DNA from: Calycina herbarum
Lineage: Eukaryota; Ascomycota; Leotiomycetes; Helotiales; Pezizellaceae
DNA: 64,000 nucleotides
Direction of reading: 5' to 3'
Assembly (NCBI GenBank): GCA_001414485.1
Contig: LLEY01000222.1
Coordinates: 1-64,000 of the forward strand
Both the position numbers and the translations under genes were made by a program. The notes below the pieces were generated by a model. The model was not told the origin of the DNA, did not search any database, and saw only the letters and a program-made list of their open reading frames with translations. Of this stretch, positions 34,867 to 44,492 are shown piece by piece (positions within the stretch are counted from its first letter, which is position 1; every line of letters begins with the position of its first letter).

Positions 34867-35235
34867 TACAACTACGCTATTCCCTGGTCTTTCACTGAAG
34901 AGTTAAAAAAGTTGACCTTCGTCCGATCTCCATCCATAAGTTCGAGAGACCCAGGACAATTATGCAACAAAACGATTTTTGATTCTAAGGACATGTGGGC
35001 TGGATGACCCTCGTTGCTGCTCGGTCCTGGGGAAGGAGCGAACATAGCTAGCTAGTCTGGGTGTTGGTGAAGCCTAGGATTTTGATTCTGACACCCCTGT
35101 TTTCAGAGAATCAAGACCTTTCCGAAGAATACCGCAAGTGTAGAATTCTCGAATGAAGCTATTCCAATAGCCCCCCTAAAAGCGATTCTCATTACGCTAA
35201 TATATAAATCCTACACACTAACACCAATAAGTCCG

Positions 35236-36280
35236 CTACCTTCCAGTAAATACAGGTCGTCTCTTCTCCGCAAAGGCTTTCAAAGCTTCGTTTCGATCCT
35301 CAGTTCCCACGACCTTCTCATACATCTTATTCTCCACCTCTTCTCTCGCCCATGTTACGGCCTGCAATGCGCTTCTTACTGCTGTAGGTGCTCCCTCGCA
35401 AATATCACCCGCCAAAGTGACTGCAGCACTCAATGTCTTATCTCCAGCTCTCTGCATTGTCTCCTTGTTCCCCTCGTTCTCAATTGGTAGAATCTCGACT
35501 AATCGATCTGCGATACCAAGAAAGTAGGCTTCAGGGGCGGATACTCGACGACCGGTAAGAATCATGTCGCGAGCACGCGACATTCCAATGAGAGCTGGGA
35601 GGCGGTAGGTTCCTCCTGCGCCAGGAATGATACCAAGACGGGTCTCTGGGAGGGCGATTTCGGCAGTTGAAGCTAGGACTCGGAAATGTGTACTGAGAGC
35701 TAATTCGAGACCACCGCCTAGTGCTAGAGAGCTTATGGCGCTGATTGTAGGTATAGGGAGGGCAGAGAGAGCTTGGAAGGTGCTGCGGAGGACGGTAAGG
35801 AAGGCTTCGGTTCTGTTTGTTTGGTTTATAATTTTAGCCTTCAATATTCAATTTCCCCGACCTTCTCCATGGTAAGAAACATAGAACATACTCATCCGGG
35901 CTCATCGTTCTTCTCTCCTTCAAATCCGCGCCAGCACAGAAGCAACTCTCAACCTCACTCGCAATAATCAGAGCCCTCGTAGGCCCCCTCTTATCCTTCC
36001 CAGCGGCACCACCCATCCTTTTCTCCGCAGGTATCTCGCTCCCATCCCTCGCATACTCCCCCGCGATACTATCGATATTATTCCTCAACTCATACAACAT
36101 CTGCTTCGAGATCGCATTTTTAGCCTCGGGTCTCGCGAGCGACAGGATCCTGATTCTCCCGGTGTTGGGGGCTTGCACATCGTGTACATTTATAAGGGGT
36201 TTCTGCGTAGAATATGCTCGCGCAAGGCGTGAGAAGGTAAGGGGACGCGCCAGGAGACGGATATGTAGTGTTGGAGGCAT
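35236..36280 (-). CDS. Mitochondrial enoyl-CoA hydratase, AUH (methylglutaconyl-CoA hydratase)-like
   Basis: Exons 36280-35892 and 35812-35236 give 321 aa. An Arg-rich presequence (RLLARPLTFSRLARAYST) indicates mitochondrial import. The crotonase fold is complete. SCFCAGADLKER forms the first oxyanion-hole strand, ALGGGLELALSTHFRVLAS the second with catalytic Glu, and LPETRLGIIPGAGGTYRLP the second catalytic Glu. RRPVFTGR is the typical AUH C-terminus. The best inference is the 3-methylglutaconyl-CoA hydratase step of leucine breakdown, because AUH-type proteins share the LKERR and PGAGGTxRLPR signatures. A general fatty-acid hydratase is the alternative. The intron is GTATGT...ACAG. It is divergent from the LEA-like gene across about 470 bp. 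Confidence 0.9.
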
Positions 36281-36754
36281 TTTGAATGGTTTTTATGGTA
36301 GAGACTGGGAGGGTTTCTCGATGGCTTGATGCCTTCCGAGGTCTATTTCTACACGGAGGCTTTATCGGTAATCCGATCCGGCTTCCAAACAGGGGTGGCT
36401 GGAAATGCCCATAATTGAGAAAGATGGGATTTGAATTCGCCATTGCTCAATTCCAGGTAAACCAAGAATTTTTCAAACTCCAGTTTCTGAAATTAGTCAA
36501 GTGAATAGTTACGAGTACAAAAAAGACTGGATACTTAATCACATGCAGAGCTAGCCAATAACAAAGCGTTTGCAGCTGCTCTTTCCTATGACGTCGCCGG
36601 ACAAACAGCTCCCCCCTGTCCTATGAAGTCAACAGCTGCCACCTCCTCTTTAAAAACAACCAAACCCCCTCTAATTCTTCAATCCAAAACTATACAAACT
36701 CCCAATCAACTTCCAAACTTGATCAATTCCTCAATCTAAACACAAACCATCAAA
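36281..36754. promoter_or_regulatory. Bidirectional promoter between two nuclear genes for mitochondrial proteins
   Basis: 474 bp separates the two start codons. The plus-strand side holds a CCAAT motif near 36554 and a TTTAAAA box near 36650, about 100 nt before the LEA-like start. Shared control is inferred from spacing only. Confidence 0.5.
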
Positions 36755-37282
36755 ATGTCTTTCCTCACAAGAACCACTCCCCTCCTCCGCGCAGCTCGTA
36801 CTCCAATCGCCACCCGAGCTTTCTCCACCTCATACAACCTCCGAAAAGTCGTCCCAGAACCCGTCGTTAACGCTGCGAAGACTGTTGATCGAAAGGTTTC
36901 TGATGTTTTGGTTGATGGTATTGAAGTCGGTCGTAAGTATTTTCTTTCTTGCTCCCAATCTCTTTCCCTTCATCAACACCGAGGGAACAGCCACCTCGTC
37001 ATCCCCAGATCTCAAACTACCCCTCTTCATCATAGCACACCACTAACGAACCCTCTCACAGAAAATGCAGCCCAAAAAGCCAAGGAGGTAGCAGGAATGT
37101 CCAGCGCCGAAGCAAAGGGAAAGGCATCCGAGTTGACAGGTGAAGCAAAGGGAAAGGCAAATGAGGTCGCAGGAAACGCATCAGAATTGGCGGGACAAGC
37201 AAAGGGAAAGGCGAATGAGGTCTCGGGTCAGGCCAAGGGAAAGACTGCTGAGTTGAAGGGCGAGGCGAAGGGAAAGTTGTAG
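36755..37282 (+). CDS. Mitochondrial LEA-like repeat protein
   Basis: Exons 36755-36932 and 37062-37282 give 132 aa. The N-terminus is a mitochondrial presequence (MSFLTRTTPLLRAARTPIAT, then RAFSTSYNLRK). After QNAAQKAKEVAGM the rest is built of imperfect 11-to-16-residue repeats. Examples are AEAKGKASELTGE, AKGKANEVAGNASELAGQ, AKGKANEVSGQ and AKGKTAELKGE. It is rich in Ala, Lys, Gly and Glu, lacks Cys and Trp, and is predicted to be amphipathic helix or disordered. This is the pattern of group-3 LEA or CsbD-like stress proteins, which protect membranes and proteins during desiccation or freezing. The intron is GTAAGT...ACAG with a CTAAC branch. The role is inferred from composition. Confidence 0.85.
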   Translation: MSFLTRTTPLLRAARTPIATRAFSTSYNLRKVVPEPVVNAAKTVDRKVSDVLVDGIEVGRKYFLSCSQSLSLHQHRGNSHLVIPRSQTTPLHHSTPLTNPLTENAAQKAKEVAGMSSAEAKGKASELTGEAKGKANEVAGNASELAGQAKGKANEVSGQAKGKTAELKGEAKGKL

Positions 37283-37597
37283 ATTGCTTCTGAGAGATGA
37301 TGAAAAGTCGATCGCATAGGGCATTGGGAGTGTATTATAATTTCGGTGGTTGGTGTTCGTCATTAATGCATTGCGTTTTTGCTTCCATGTTTTCAGCCCA
37401 TCAGAATGTGAATATTTCTCTGCGATATTGCTAAACCGAAGTAAGATTAAGACGCTTGTCTCCTGGCCACTCGTTTGGACGTCGTCCCAAACAGCAATCG
37501 GCTCACAAGAGCCCCCCAGAAACGGATCACCATACCACAAAATAAACCAATTCAGCTGTAGCATCAATACCCGTTGTTTCTCATCTTCAGAATGCCT
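37283..37597. other. Intergenic, no gene seen
   Basis: 3' flank of the LEA-like gene and of the convergent degenerate gene. It is AT-rich with no repeat or ORF of note. Confidence 0.5.
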
Positions 37598-38449
37598 CTA
37601 GTCAGGACTAATCCAAATACCCACCTCTCTAAGTCTAGTGATATCTCTTTCCGACACTTCTTCCCATGTGTTCAGAACTATCTCTGACTCTTCCTTCATA
37701 TAGTCATAAAATTGTCTGCATCCGTCCACATCAAAATACTTGAACCTAATTACGAAATGAGCAACAAGCACATCCAATTCTCCAATCCGGCATTCCTCCT
37801 CACCCAGTATCTCCTCAATCTCCTCCAGGTCCATCATTCCTACCATTGGCTTCAGTCTATCCCATTCAGAAGCATCTAAGTGTTTTCAAGTGGCGTCATA
37901 GAAGCCACGGGTGTGTTTCAACCCTAAAACATCGAAGACGAGACTTCGGATAATGGAATCAAAGACTGTTTCTAGGGTTAGTTGGAGTCGAACCTTCACG
38001 AGAATGGTAGCTGCCATGAAAGCGAAATCTCCATCGCTTCTTTCTCGTTTATGTCGATCGTGAAGAACAGGCGTAGTTAGAGACATCCACTGAGCCATCT
38101 AATAAGAAATCCCTAGTGAATGGATTGGGGTTGGTGTTTTCGAGAAACTCTTGTAAGTGATTTGGATTGTCTCTCACATAAGTTCCGAAGGTGGAAGCAT
38201 GCTTATGGATCGCAAAGCATTTTCTAAAGTTGTCTTGTAGGAGTACCACATTTGGAGAAAGAGCCGCTTGTGGAATTTTTCTTCGAGAAAGAAGTTCAAG
38301 GTACCGAGGAAATTGGATACACTGTCAGGTGGGTATCTGTCTTCCATCTTACTTCTTAAAACCATGAAAGGGGTGATACCTCTCCAAAGAATGTCAACGT
38401 CGTGGGCCAATCTTCCATAGGCAGTTGAGATATTCTTGCCCCAAGTCAA
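37598..38449 (-). pseudogene. Degenerate gene of unknown family
   Basis: Protein-like blocks occur in two overlapping frames on the minus strand. One frame gives WRGITPFMVLRSKMEDRYPP to SISMLPPSELM. The second gives NFRKCFAIHKHASTFGTYVRD to SVDVSNYACSS. The first then resumes as SDGDFAFMAATILVKVRLQL to KHTRGFYDAT, has an in-frame TGA at 37886-37888, and continues DASEWDRLKPMVGMMDLEEI to REVGIWISPD. Frame switches near 38255 and 38070 plus the stop indicate an eroded gene. Introns might explain part of this, but no good splice pairs are visible. I recognise no domain. Confidence 0.4.
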
Positions 38450-38939
38450 TCAAACAGTTCGAGAAATAAAACGATCCCAGATGCGGCATTAGTTTCATTA
38501 TTCGCTTTGTTAGTGGTATCCCATGTTAATTGAGGTAGTCTTCATGACTTTGATGAAGTGGTGAATCTCAATTCATTACACAGAATAAACCAACCGCATC
38601 CATTGTGTTAGTACGTCCCAATAGCTCACTTGAAGAACCTTAAAAGGAACCTAAGAATTTCCCTTTATTCTTAGGGGAAGCTTATAGATAGAAAAGGTAC
38701 TAAGCTTCACGTGATTGTACAATATTTTGGGTGGTAACCTAGCCAACGACCTCCCCCACCAAGCCCCACCAAAGCCTCCTTAAACAACCGAACCAACCAG
38801 AGGCGTTAGTTCTTGTAGGACACCAGACTCAGTCTTGAAACTACCATTATTTTGTCTTCTGCAACCTGGAATCTGCCTGGAATCCGTCTGGACAGTTCAC
38901 CTTGCGTGCACGAATTCCACTACACCCAATTGAACCATC
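38450..38939. other. Intergenic, no gene seen
   Basis: Probable promoter of the plus-strand hypothetical gene. No repeats or RNA genes are recognised. Confidence 0.45.
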
Positions 38940-39654
38940 ATGTCTTCCAGCCAAGCTACAGAAGATTTGTCTTTGGCTGTCAGTATTAGCCCAAACAGTA
39001 CAGAGAATTCGCATTGACTAACCACCACTTAAGATAAACAACTCCATTCCTGAATACTTCAGCCCTCACTCAACTGCCAGTAATGGCGAAGCAATCACCA
39101 CCATCCTCGCACCTATGTGCCCCACCCTCATGGACCAACCTACATGGAACAGATTTGTACGAATTACCAACGAGGCTCGCGAGGCGAAATTACCAAACGA
39201 AACTCGCCGGGAGGCATTGAAGAGAAAGACAATAGTCGCAGTGTTGAAGGCAACTAGGAAGCGCATCATCAAGGAAGGTTTCTTGTCCAATGGCACACCG
39301 GGTCCAAAGCAAAAGCTGCCAGGGAGGGGATTCTACAAGACGGAGAAGAGACCAGAAGTCAAGAGACCACCAACACCTGCGGGATTCACGGATCAACAAT
39401 ACGACGCTGCCTGGAAGACCGTTCGTGAATACTACACTGTCTGGCAAAAGTACACGCATGCTTCGCAGAAGCGCTTTACCCAAGGCCTCGCAAATGGCGA
39501 TTTCCTCGATGATGTTGTGAAGGTTTTGAAGCGGAGACGCGATCGCAAGAGAGCTGTAGCACCGGCAAAGGTTGAGGACGAGGATACGGATATGGAAGAA
39601 GCAGCGGAAGAGAGCTCGGATGATGATAGCGACGAGTTCGAGGACTATGCATAA
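38940..39654 (+). CDS. Hypothetical basic protein with acidic tail
   Basis: Exons 38940-38978 and 39034-39654 give 219 aa. The first exon is only 13 codons (MSSSQATEDLSLA). The 55-nt intron has donor GTCAGT, branch GACTAAC and acceptor TTAAG, and its removal opens a continuous frame through INNSIPEYFSPHS. The middle is Lys/Arg-rich (REALKRKTIVAVLKATRKRI, VVKVLKRRRDRKR) with a predicted helix (FTDQQYDAAWKTVREYYTVW). The end is an acidic Glu/Asp/Ser stretch (EDEDTDMEEAAEESSDDDSD). The composition suggests a nuclear or nucleic-acid-associated protein, but no known domain is visible. It sits among decayed genes and may be lineage-specific. Confidence 0.7.
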
Positions 39655-39785
39655 ACTGGGGATGTTGAAATGACTTGAAGGGAGCAATTCAGCTAGAGTT
39701 AATGGGGAGGGTGCATTCTGAAGGGGTGCGAAAGTTAGTTGGGTTTACAAGGAGCAGTTGTAATTGTTTTATCTTGGCCAAGCGA

Positions 39786-40807
39786 TCATTCCTCAAACAT
39801 GGGTATGACTTGAGGCGCAAAAAACCGATATACATGCCAGAATGATAGGGAATAATCCGGTACTGTCTCTCGAAAATTCAATTGTTGACTTGAAATTTCG
39901 AATCCTTTCCTTAAGTTATGAGGATAATACTCCACTTCAAATTTCCCGGAGAGTCGATAGCGCCAGAGTCCAATATTGATGAGGGCGGTACGTTTGGCAA
40001 AGTTCGCTAGTTGTCGTAAACCAAGATCCATTATAGGGGTTTGAACACTAGGTAGATTTCTCCATTCCATAAGTGCATCCTTCAATATTCAGAAGCACTA
40101 GCCTAGTACTTCTTCCTCGTGTTGAAGTTGGTGTGATTCTGGTCATCCCTACATCGAGGGGAAGAGAATTTGCTTCGAGGTTGGACAATGTCATAGCTTG
40201 TTCTGTGGCCAGTCCCTCTATATTTGTAAGTCGTTCGAGAATCCTAAGTTCCATTTCCACCAATGTTGTCGTTGTCATCAGAGTCGCTGAGGAAATGTCC
40301 TTCCCAGGTGAGGAAATTCCTCTTAATTTGCGCGTTCGATACGGGCAGAAATGTGGCGTAAATCGTGCTGAAGTGCTTGGGTAGCTTGCTCGGATGTCTC
40401 TTCTATTGCCTTTATAATATGGCTTTCGCTTTCATGAATTGCTCCCAAAATTTCCTATCCCAGAGATTGAATAACTGTTTCAAGCGACAAAAGCCCCGAT
40501 GCGAGATCTTCTTGTTGCTGGATTGTAAGTTCGCTATTTTGAATGTTATTGGTAATACTCTTAAACTTAATTGGTATTGCTTACATGTCCAAGAGTTGTA
40601 GTACGGTATCAAAGTGTCCTTGGACTGCGTTGAGGCTGTTATGATGTTCAAGTAGCGTTTCGCGCTCGAACGGGAAAACCAGGCTTCGAGCACGTCGTTT
40701 TGTTGCATCATACTTGTTTTCATTTGCAAGCATAGAAGGCTTATCATACTTCTCGCATATACGAAAGATCGCATCAATACTTGTTTAACATTGGCGAATG
40801 GGGGCAT
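39786..40807 (-). pseudogene. Degenerate gene remnant of unknown family
   Basis: Three minus-strand blocks in three frames look protein-like. They are NVKQVLMRSFVYARSMISLL to LKQLFNLWDRKFWEQFMKAKA (40807-40412), LVEMELRILERLTNIEGLAT to TRLVLLNIEGC (40278-40048) and RNLPSVQTPIMDLGLRQLAN to FFAPQVIPMFEE (40085-39786). They are helix-rich with coiled-coil character. No splice sites join them cleanly, so frameshift decay is the simplest reading. I do not recognise the family. Confidence 0.35.
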
Positions 40808-41154
40808 CTGAGTTGTTGTTGAGAGAAGTTAGGAACGTTGTGTTGTTTCGAAGGCGACCCTTAGTTTCCTCCAGTACACGCCGGAGTATCTCTGCATGGC
40901 TTTTTAGGCACTGGATCTCGCTGTTTTGGTTCTTCCACGTCTGGCAGTAACTGAATATGCAATAGAATACGTCGCGTGGTTACATCTTCCCGTATTTCCC
41001 ACAACGAAAAAGGAGGCCATGAACTGGCTGCATCTAATCTTGGAAATTGGTCTATCTCTTCAATACAACACCCCACTCCCAACTAACAAAAATTCAGTAA
41101 TACCCTGACAACCTAAGGCGAAGTTGCCTGCATTGACATAGCTCTAAAAAACTT
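40808..41154. other. Intergenic, no gene seen
   Basis: Possible 5' continuation of the degenerate gene (short frames such as WPPFSLWEIREDVTTRRILL on the minus strand) and the 3' flank of the esterase. Nothing can be assigned. Confidence 0.4.
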
Positions 41155-42105
41155 TTACCAATCCATGAAGTAATCAAGCCCATCAGCCAAAGCCGCAGCA
41201 GCAACACCCATATGATTACTTCCCTCATAAACCGTCAATGCCTGATCTCTCACCACACTCGCATTTCCCACGGCTTCTACGAAAGAATTGACATTCGCTT
41301 TCAAATTGAAAATCTTATAAAATGCTTGTCTTGCCTCAAATTCCTCCTCGGTTTCAGTTCGTCGCTTGATGGGATCAGCTTCTAGCGTTCCGTAACTTAT
41401 TTTCAGCGCCGGTTTAGTCGAGTTTGTCAAGGTTGAGGAAGTGTTGTTGGCGTTTGCATAAAGTGAGAGTAAATACTCAAGATTCCCTGGCACAAAAGTC
41501 CCCGGACTTGCCGCCAAGAAGACATCAAACATATCTGGTCTCTTGAGAAGTGTATAAAGGGTAAAGAATCCACCGAAAGAATGGCCGTACAGTCCATCTC
41601 TGCCAAAGTTCACATTCGGGAAAATTGTCTTTCTAACAAACGGTCTCAATTCCTCGTCGATAAATGCTGTAAAGGTATCTGCGCCAGAGGTTCCAGGAGG
41701 TGTAGATGCATCGCCGATTTGGAAATCGATGTTTCGTTGATCGCTGTAGGAAGAATTTATTACTGGATAGCCGATTGAAACTACGATGGTGTCTGGTTGT
41801 GTTGCTTCAATGAATTTACGACGGTGGACTGCTTCTGTTGCTGTTTGACCGAGAGCGTTGCCGTCGAGGACGTAACTGAATGGGGTGTTAGTAGGAAACT
41901 TTATGAAAAGGCGTTTTGAGAGGGGATTCTACAGTGTGAGGGCAGTATTGTTGACATCTTGAGATTCCCATTCAAGGGGCCAGGAGACTTGAATTTGATA
42001 AGTGAGTCCGAGAGTGTTGGTCGCGTTCCATAATGCTACGTTTGGGAAGACAGTGGGTGGGAACGAGAGCGCCAGGGGGTTGAAAGACCAATAATTAACA
42101 GGCAT
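41155..42105 (-). CDS. Alpha/beta hydrolase, IroE/BesA-like esterase
   Basis: Exons 42105-41933 and 41875-41155 give 297 aa. The fold is that of the esterase-D/siderophore-esterase group. YVLDGNALGQTA follows the intron, DTIVVSIGYPV is the next strand, and GLYGHSFGGFFTLYTLL carries the GxSxG nucleophile elbow. SPGTFVPG follows the elbow. A late His in YEGSNHMGVAAAAL is the likely catalytic base. There is no signal peptide, so it is probably intracellular. Homologous fungal enzymes hydrolyse ester bonds of ferric siderophores such as triacetylfusarinine, but no siderophore genes lie nearby, so the substrate is open. The intron is GTAGAA...TTCAG with a CTAAC branch. Codon continuity supports the start at 42105. 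Confidence 0.85.
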
Positions 42106-42351
42106 TTTACTGATGCAAAAATGAGATATGAAATGGAAGTGTCGCTAATATAAAAGAAACACCTTGGTGCTTCAACTATTACCCAGCACTACATACTTCT
42201 TATACAACTCTACTTGAAGATCAAATTTCCGAGAACTTGCCATCTGGATCGGTTGTTCCTCGGATGGAAACGCATTGCACAAAAAGATTGGTAAATGACC
42301 TTTTTGTTACCCCGACCGAGTGACGCTAACAGGGAAACTAGTTAGGTCATA

Positions 42352-43637
42352 CTTCGTACATGGCCCAAATAACCCCCATTTTACGTCCGTGCTTCAAAAA
42401 ATGCTTGGCAATGCTGCTTTAAGAAAATCCTTAGTATTTTGTATACCCTCCATCTGCTAAAATCACTTCAATACATCGATCACCCATCCCTTTAATCAAA
42501 TCAGCTACTGTAGCATATGTTATCGATTCCCAGGCCTCTTGTACAGCACTCCTTAAGCGTTTATAAGATCTATGAACCTCCGGATAACGCTCTTCAATAT
42601 AATCCTTCATCATATCCCATACAGTCTCCATAGGATTCAAATCAGGGGAGTTTACCGGCCACATCATAGGAGTAATCCCCATTGCTTTTAATACAGACTT
42701 TGTGTATGCGGAAGCATGCCCTTTAGCGTTATCTTGTTGAAAAGCAAGCTCAGGGTACTGCTGTAAGATCTCTTGGATTATAGGGAGAATAATCCCAGAG
42801 TAAGAACCCTCATTTATCGTCTCCCAATCCTTCTCCCAAAATAGGCCACGATGCCTTCCGTATTTCCCAGATATTGACCCCCAAAACATCCATCCAATCT
42901 TACGTTGATATCGAGCTTCTACACAATCTGTGTGATATACCTCTTCTAGCCCAATCTTCCGTGTAACCCGTGCTCGAGTATGCCTCCCTGGCTTTACCCA
43001 GGTCTCGTCACTCCAAAGTACAGAGGACCACTGCTCGTCTGTCCAAAATAGATGCTCCCATGCCCAATTGAGTCGGTCTTGTTTATTCTGCTCTAAGAGA
43101 GGTGGTTTAAGTCGAGCCGCGCGCCGTACGTAGCCTTCTTTCTTGAAGGCGGTTCGTATTGCCTTCTCTCTACAATCCTATCCTAGAATAGACGGGATAT
43201 CAGCCCATTTTGTACGCCGGTTTTGGCTTGAAGCTGTAACCCATTGAATTAAACGTTTTCTTTGAGGTGTATTTAAGGATACCTTCCTCCCGCGGAGGTG
43301 TTTTTGAGGGGTAAGACGGTGGGAAAGAGCGTAGCGTACTTTGTCACGGGTGGTGCAAAGTTGTAAGACAATTTCATCTTCTGTATAGCCAGCATCAAAG
43401 TACAAAGTTTGGATTCGAAGTCTGTCATCGCGGGAGCACTGTTTTTGGGGTGTTTTTGGGGTAGGTATTGTGTATAACGTCTGGTCCATGGTTACTGTAT
43501 GGTTGAACAGTGCTAAACAATATAGAAAAGCAGCGAGAGAAGCATAATATACCCATTGGCTAAGGTGCCCAATTTTATGGAACCTTCTAGAGGAGCGCAC
43601 GGACGTAAAATGGGGGTTATTTGGGCCATGTACGAAG
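42352..43637 (-). mobile_element. Tc1/mariner transposon, copy A (1286 bp, 41-bp perfect TIRs)
   Basis: The left end CTTCGTACATGGCCCAAATA (41 bp in all) is repeated exactly, inverted, at the right end. TA dinucleotides flank at 42350-42351 and 43638-43639, the expected Tc1/mariner target duplication. The single transposase frame fills most of the element on the minus strand but has one nonsense codon, so this copy is probably non-autonomous. Perfect TIRs indicate recent insertion. Confidence 0.93.
42431..43489 (-). pseudogene. Tc1-type DD34E transposase, one nonsense codon
   Basis: The frame is 353 codons from the ATG at 43489 to the TAA at 42431. The N-terminal HTH region is SRDDRLRIQTLYFDAGYTED with following TRDKVRYALSHRLTPQ. 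The catalytic triad is intact: LWSDETW, FQQDNAKGH and NSPDLNPMETVWD, with 34 residues between the second Asp and the Glu. A TAG at 43177-43175 replaces the Trp found at the equivalent position (FGWDC) of copy B. TGG to TAG is a C-to-T change in CpA context on the opposite strand, as RIP produces. Sequence either side is otherwise continuous. Confidence 0.9.
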
Positions 43638-44104
43638 TATTCCAATACCCTGGTTGATTCGTGAGATTGAATTCTCCACCTGACAAATCATCGCCCAAAG
43701 GGGAGAAACCCGCGAGCACATTTAAGCGAGAAACGTAAATTTTGTCCACCCCAAAATAGTTGGCCTGGAATTTGAAATCTTCTCTTATTCGTATACAATA
43801 CAAAGCTAGGACCACTGTTGTAATTTGAAGCTTCCCCCCCTCGTTTCAAAATTTGAAAGCTTCTCCTTCATTTTCCAGGAGCGTTAGTAAACCATCCCCT
43901 CATGGTTTGACGAGTATGCTTCGAGTGAGCTACGAGTAAGTTACGAAAAAGCTATCGTCTAGCTAGTAAACTTCGAGGTAAGTTCTCAATTACCATAGGA
44001 AAAGTGTAAAATAAGAAGATACCGATTCTTTTTCACATTAAGTATTCGCCGCTTAGGTATTGATTCTCTTAAACCTTTTATGTCTTGAGATATGCAGCAA
44101 GCTG
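43638..44104. other. Spacer between transposons, no gene seen
   Basis: Minus-strand frame 43815-43640 (for example SRLNVLAGFSPLGDDLSGGE) may be a remnant of a gene cut by the copy A insertion, but the sequence left of the transposon does not extend it convincingly. The rest is AT-rich. Confidence 0.4.
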
Positions 44105-44109
44105 CGATT

Positions 44110-44240
44110 TGTGAAAAAATGCTTTCATTGTGCCTCAAACCTCTTAAATGGAGGAAGAGAAAGGACGTATTTATATACAAATTTACAATTCTAGAATGTT
44201 CTAGATCACGTGTTACTGATTCTAAGCGATTCCAGCAACA
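44110..44240 (-). repeat. 3' LTR of the TRIM element
   Basis: 131 bp, reading TGTTGCTGGAATCGC...TTTTTTCACA on the minus strand. It carries CACGTG (44207-44212), a heat-shock element and a TATATAAATA box. It differs from the 5' LTR by C/T and T/G substitutions. Confidence 0.9.
44189..44205 (-). promoter_or_regulatory. Heat-shock element and TATA box in the LTR promoter
   Basis: On the minus strand the sequence reads TCTAGAACATTCTAGAA, a perfect nGAAnnTTCnnGAAn heat-shock element with a further TC-half upstream. About 13 nt downstream is TATATAAATA. The identical arrangement lies in the 5' LTR at 45995-46011. HSF-type factors bind such arrays; stress-induced transcription of the LTR is inferred. 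Confidence 0.7.
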
Positions 44241-44248
44241 CTCCCCCT
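44241..44248 (-). other. Polypurine tract of the TRIM element
   Basis: AGGGGGAG on the minus strand directly abuts the start of the 3' LTR, the normal position for plus-strand DNA priming. Confidence 0.75.
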
Positions 44249-44294
44249 GAATCAGTACACACCCTGAATCAGTACACACCCTGAATCAGTATAT
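44246..44294. repeat. Three tandem 17-bp units inside the TRIM
   Basis: CCTGAATCAGTACACAC is repeated almost exactly three times beside the polypurine tract; the third copy is altered at its end. Confidence 0.85.
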
Positions 44295-44428
44295 GGGGAT
44301 AGATACCCTGGAGTAAAAAACCCTCCTTCCAACTTCCAGTGGACCTCCAACAGAAGGGGAAAACCATAAGTATATAAGTAAACTGTACGTCTTTCACCCG
44401 AGTATTTAGAGAGGTGGGATGTTCCTCC

Positions 44429-44491
44429 GGTTCTTATTTTATAAGGAGACCGACTCCTTCGGTTTTTGTTTTATAAGGAGACCGACTCCTT
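44429..44491. repeat. Two tandem 32-bp units inside the TRIM
   Basis: GGTT(C/T)TT(A/G)TTTTATAAGGAG followed by ACCGACTCCTT occurs twice in tandem, ending exactly at the TA where the Tc1 element inserted. Confidence 0.8.
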
Positions 44492-44492
44492 A

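Larger units (their letters stand above)
34411..35235. other. Intergenic region with diverged direct repeats
   Basis: This region contains the ankyrin gene promoter, a hairpin at 34577-34600 and the diverged repeats at 34695-34866. No gene is supported. The motif TTCTGACACCCC near 35079-35090 resembles the inner end of the MITE at 13503-13737, but no full copy is present. Confidence 0.5.

Noticed and set aside
42110..43815. A gene interrupted by Tc1 copy A
   Set aside because: A minus-strand frame to the right (43815-43640) ends at the transposon, but the left flank does not continue it in any frame convincingly.
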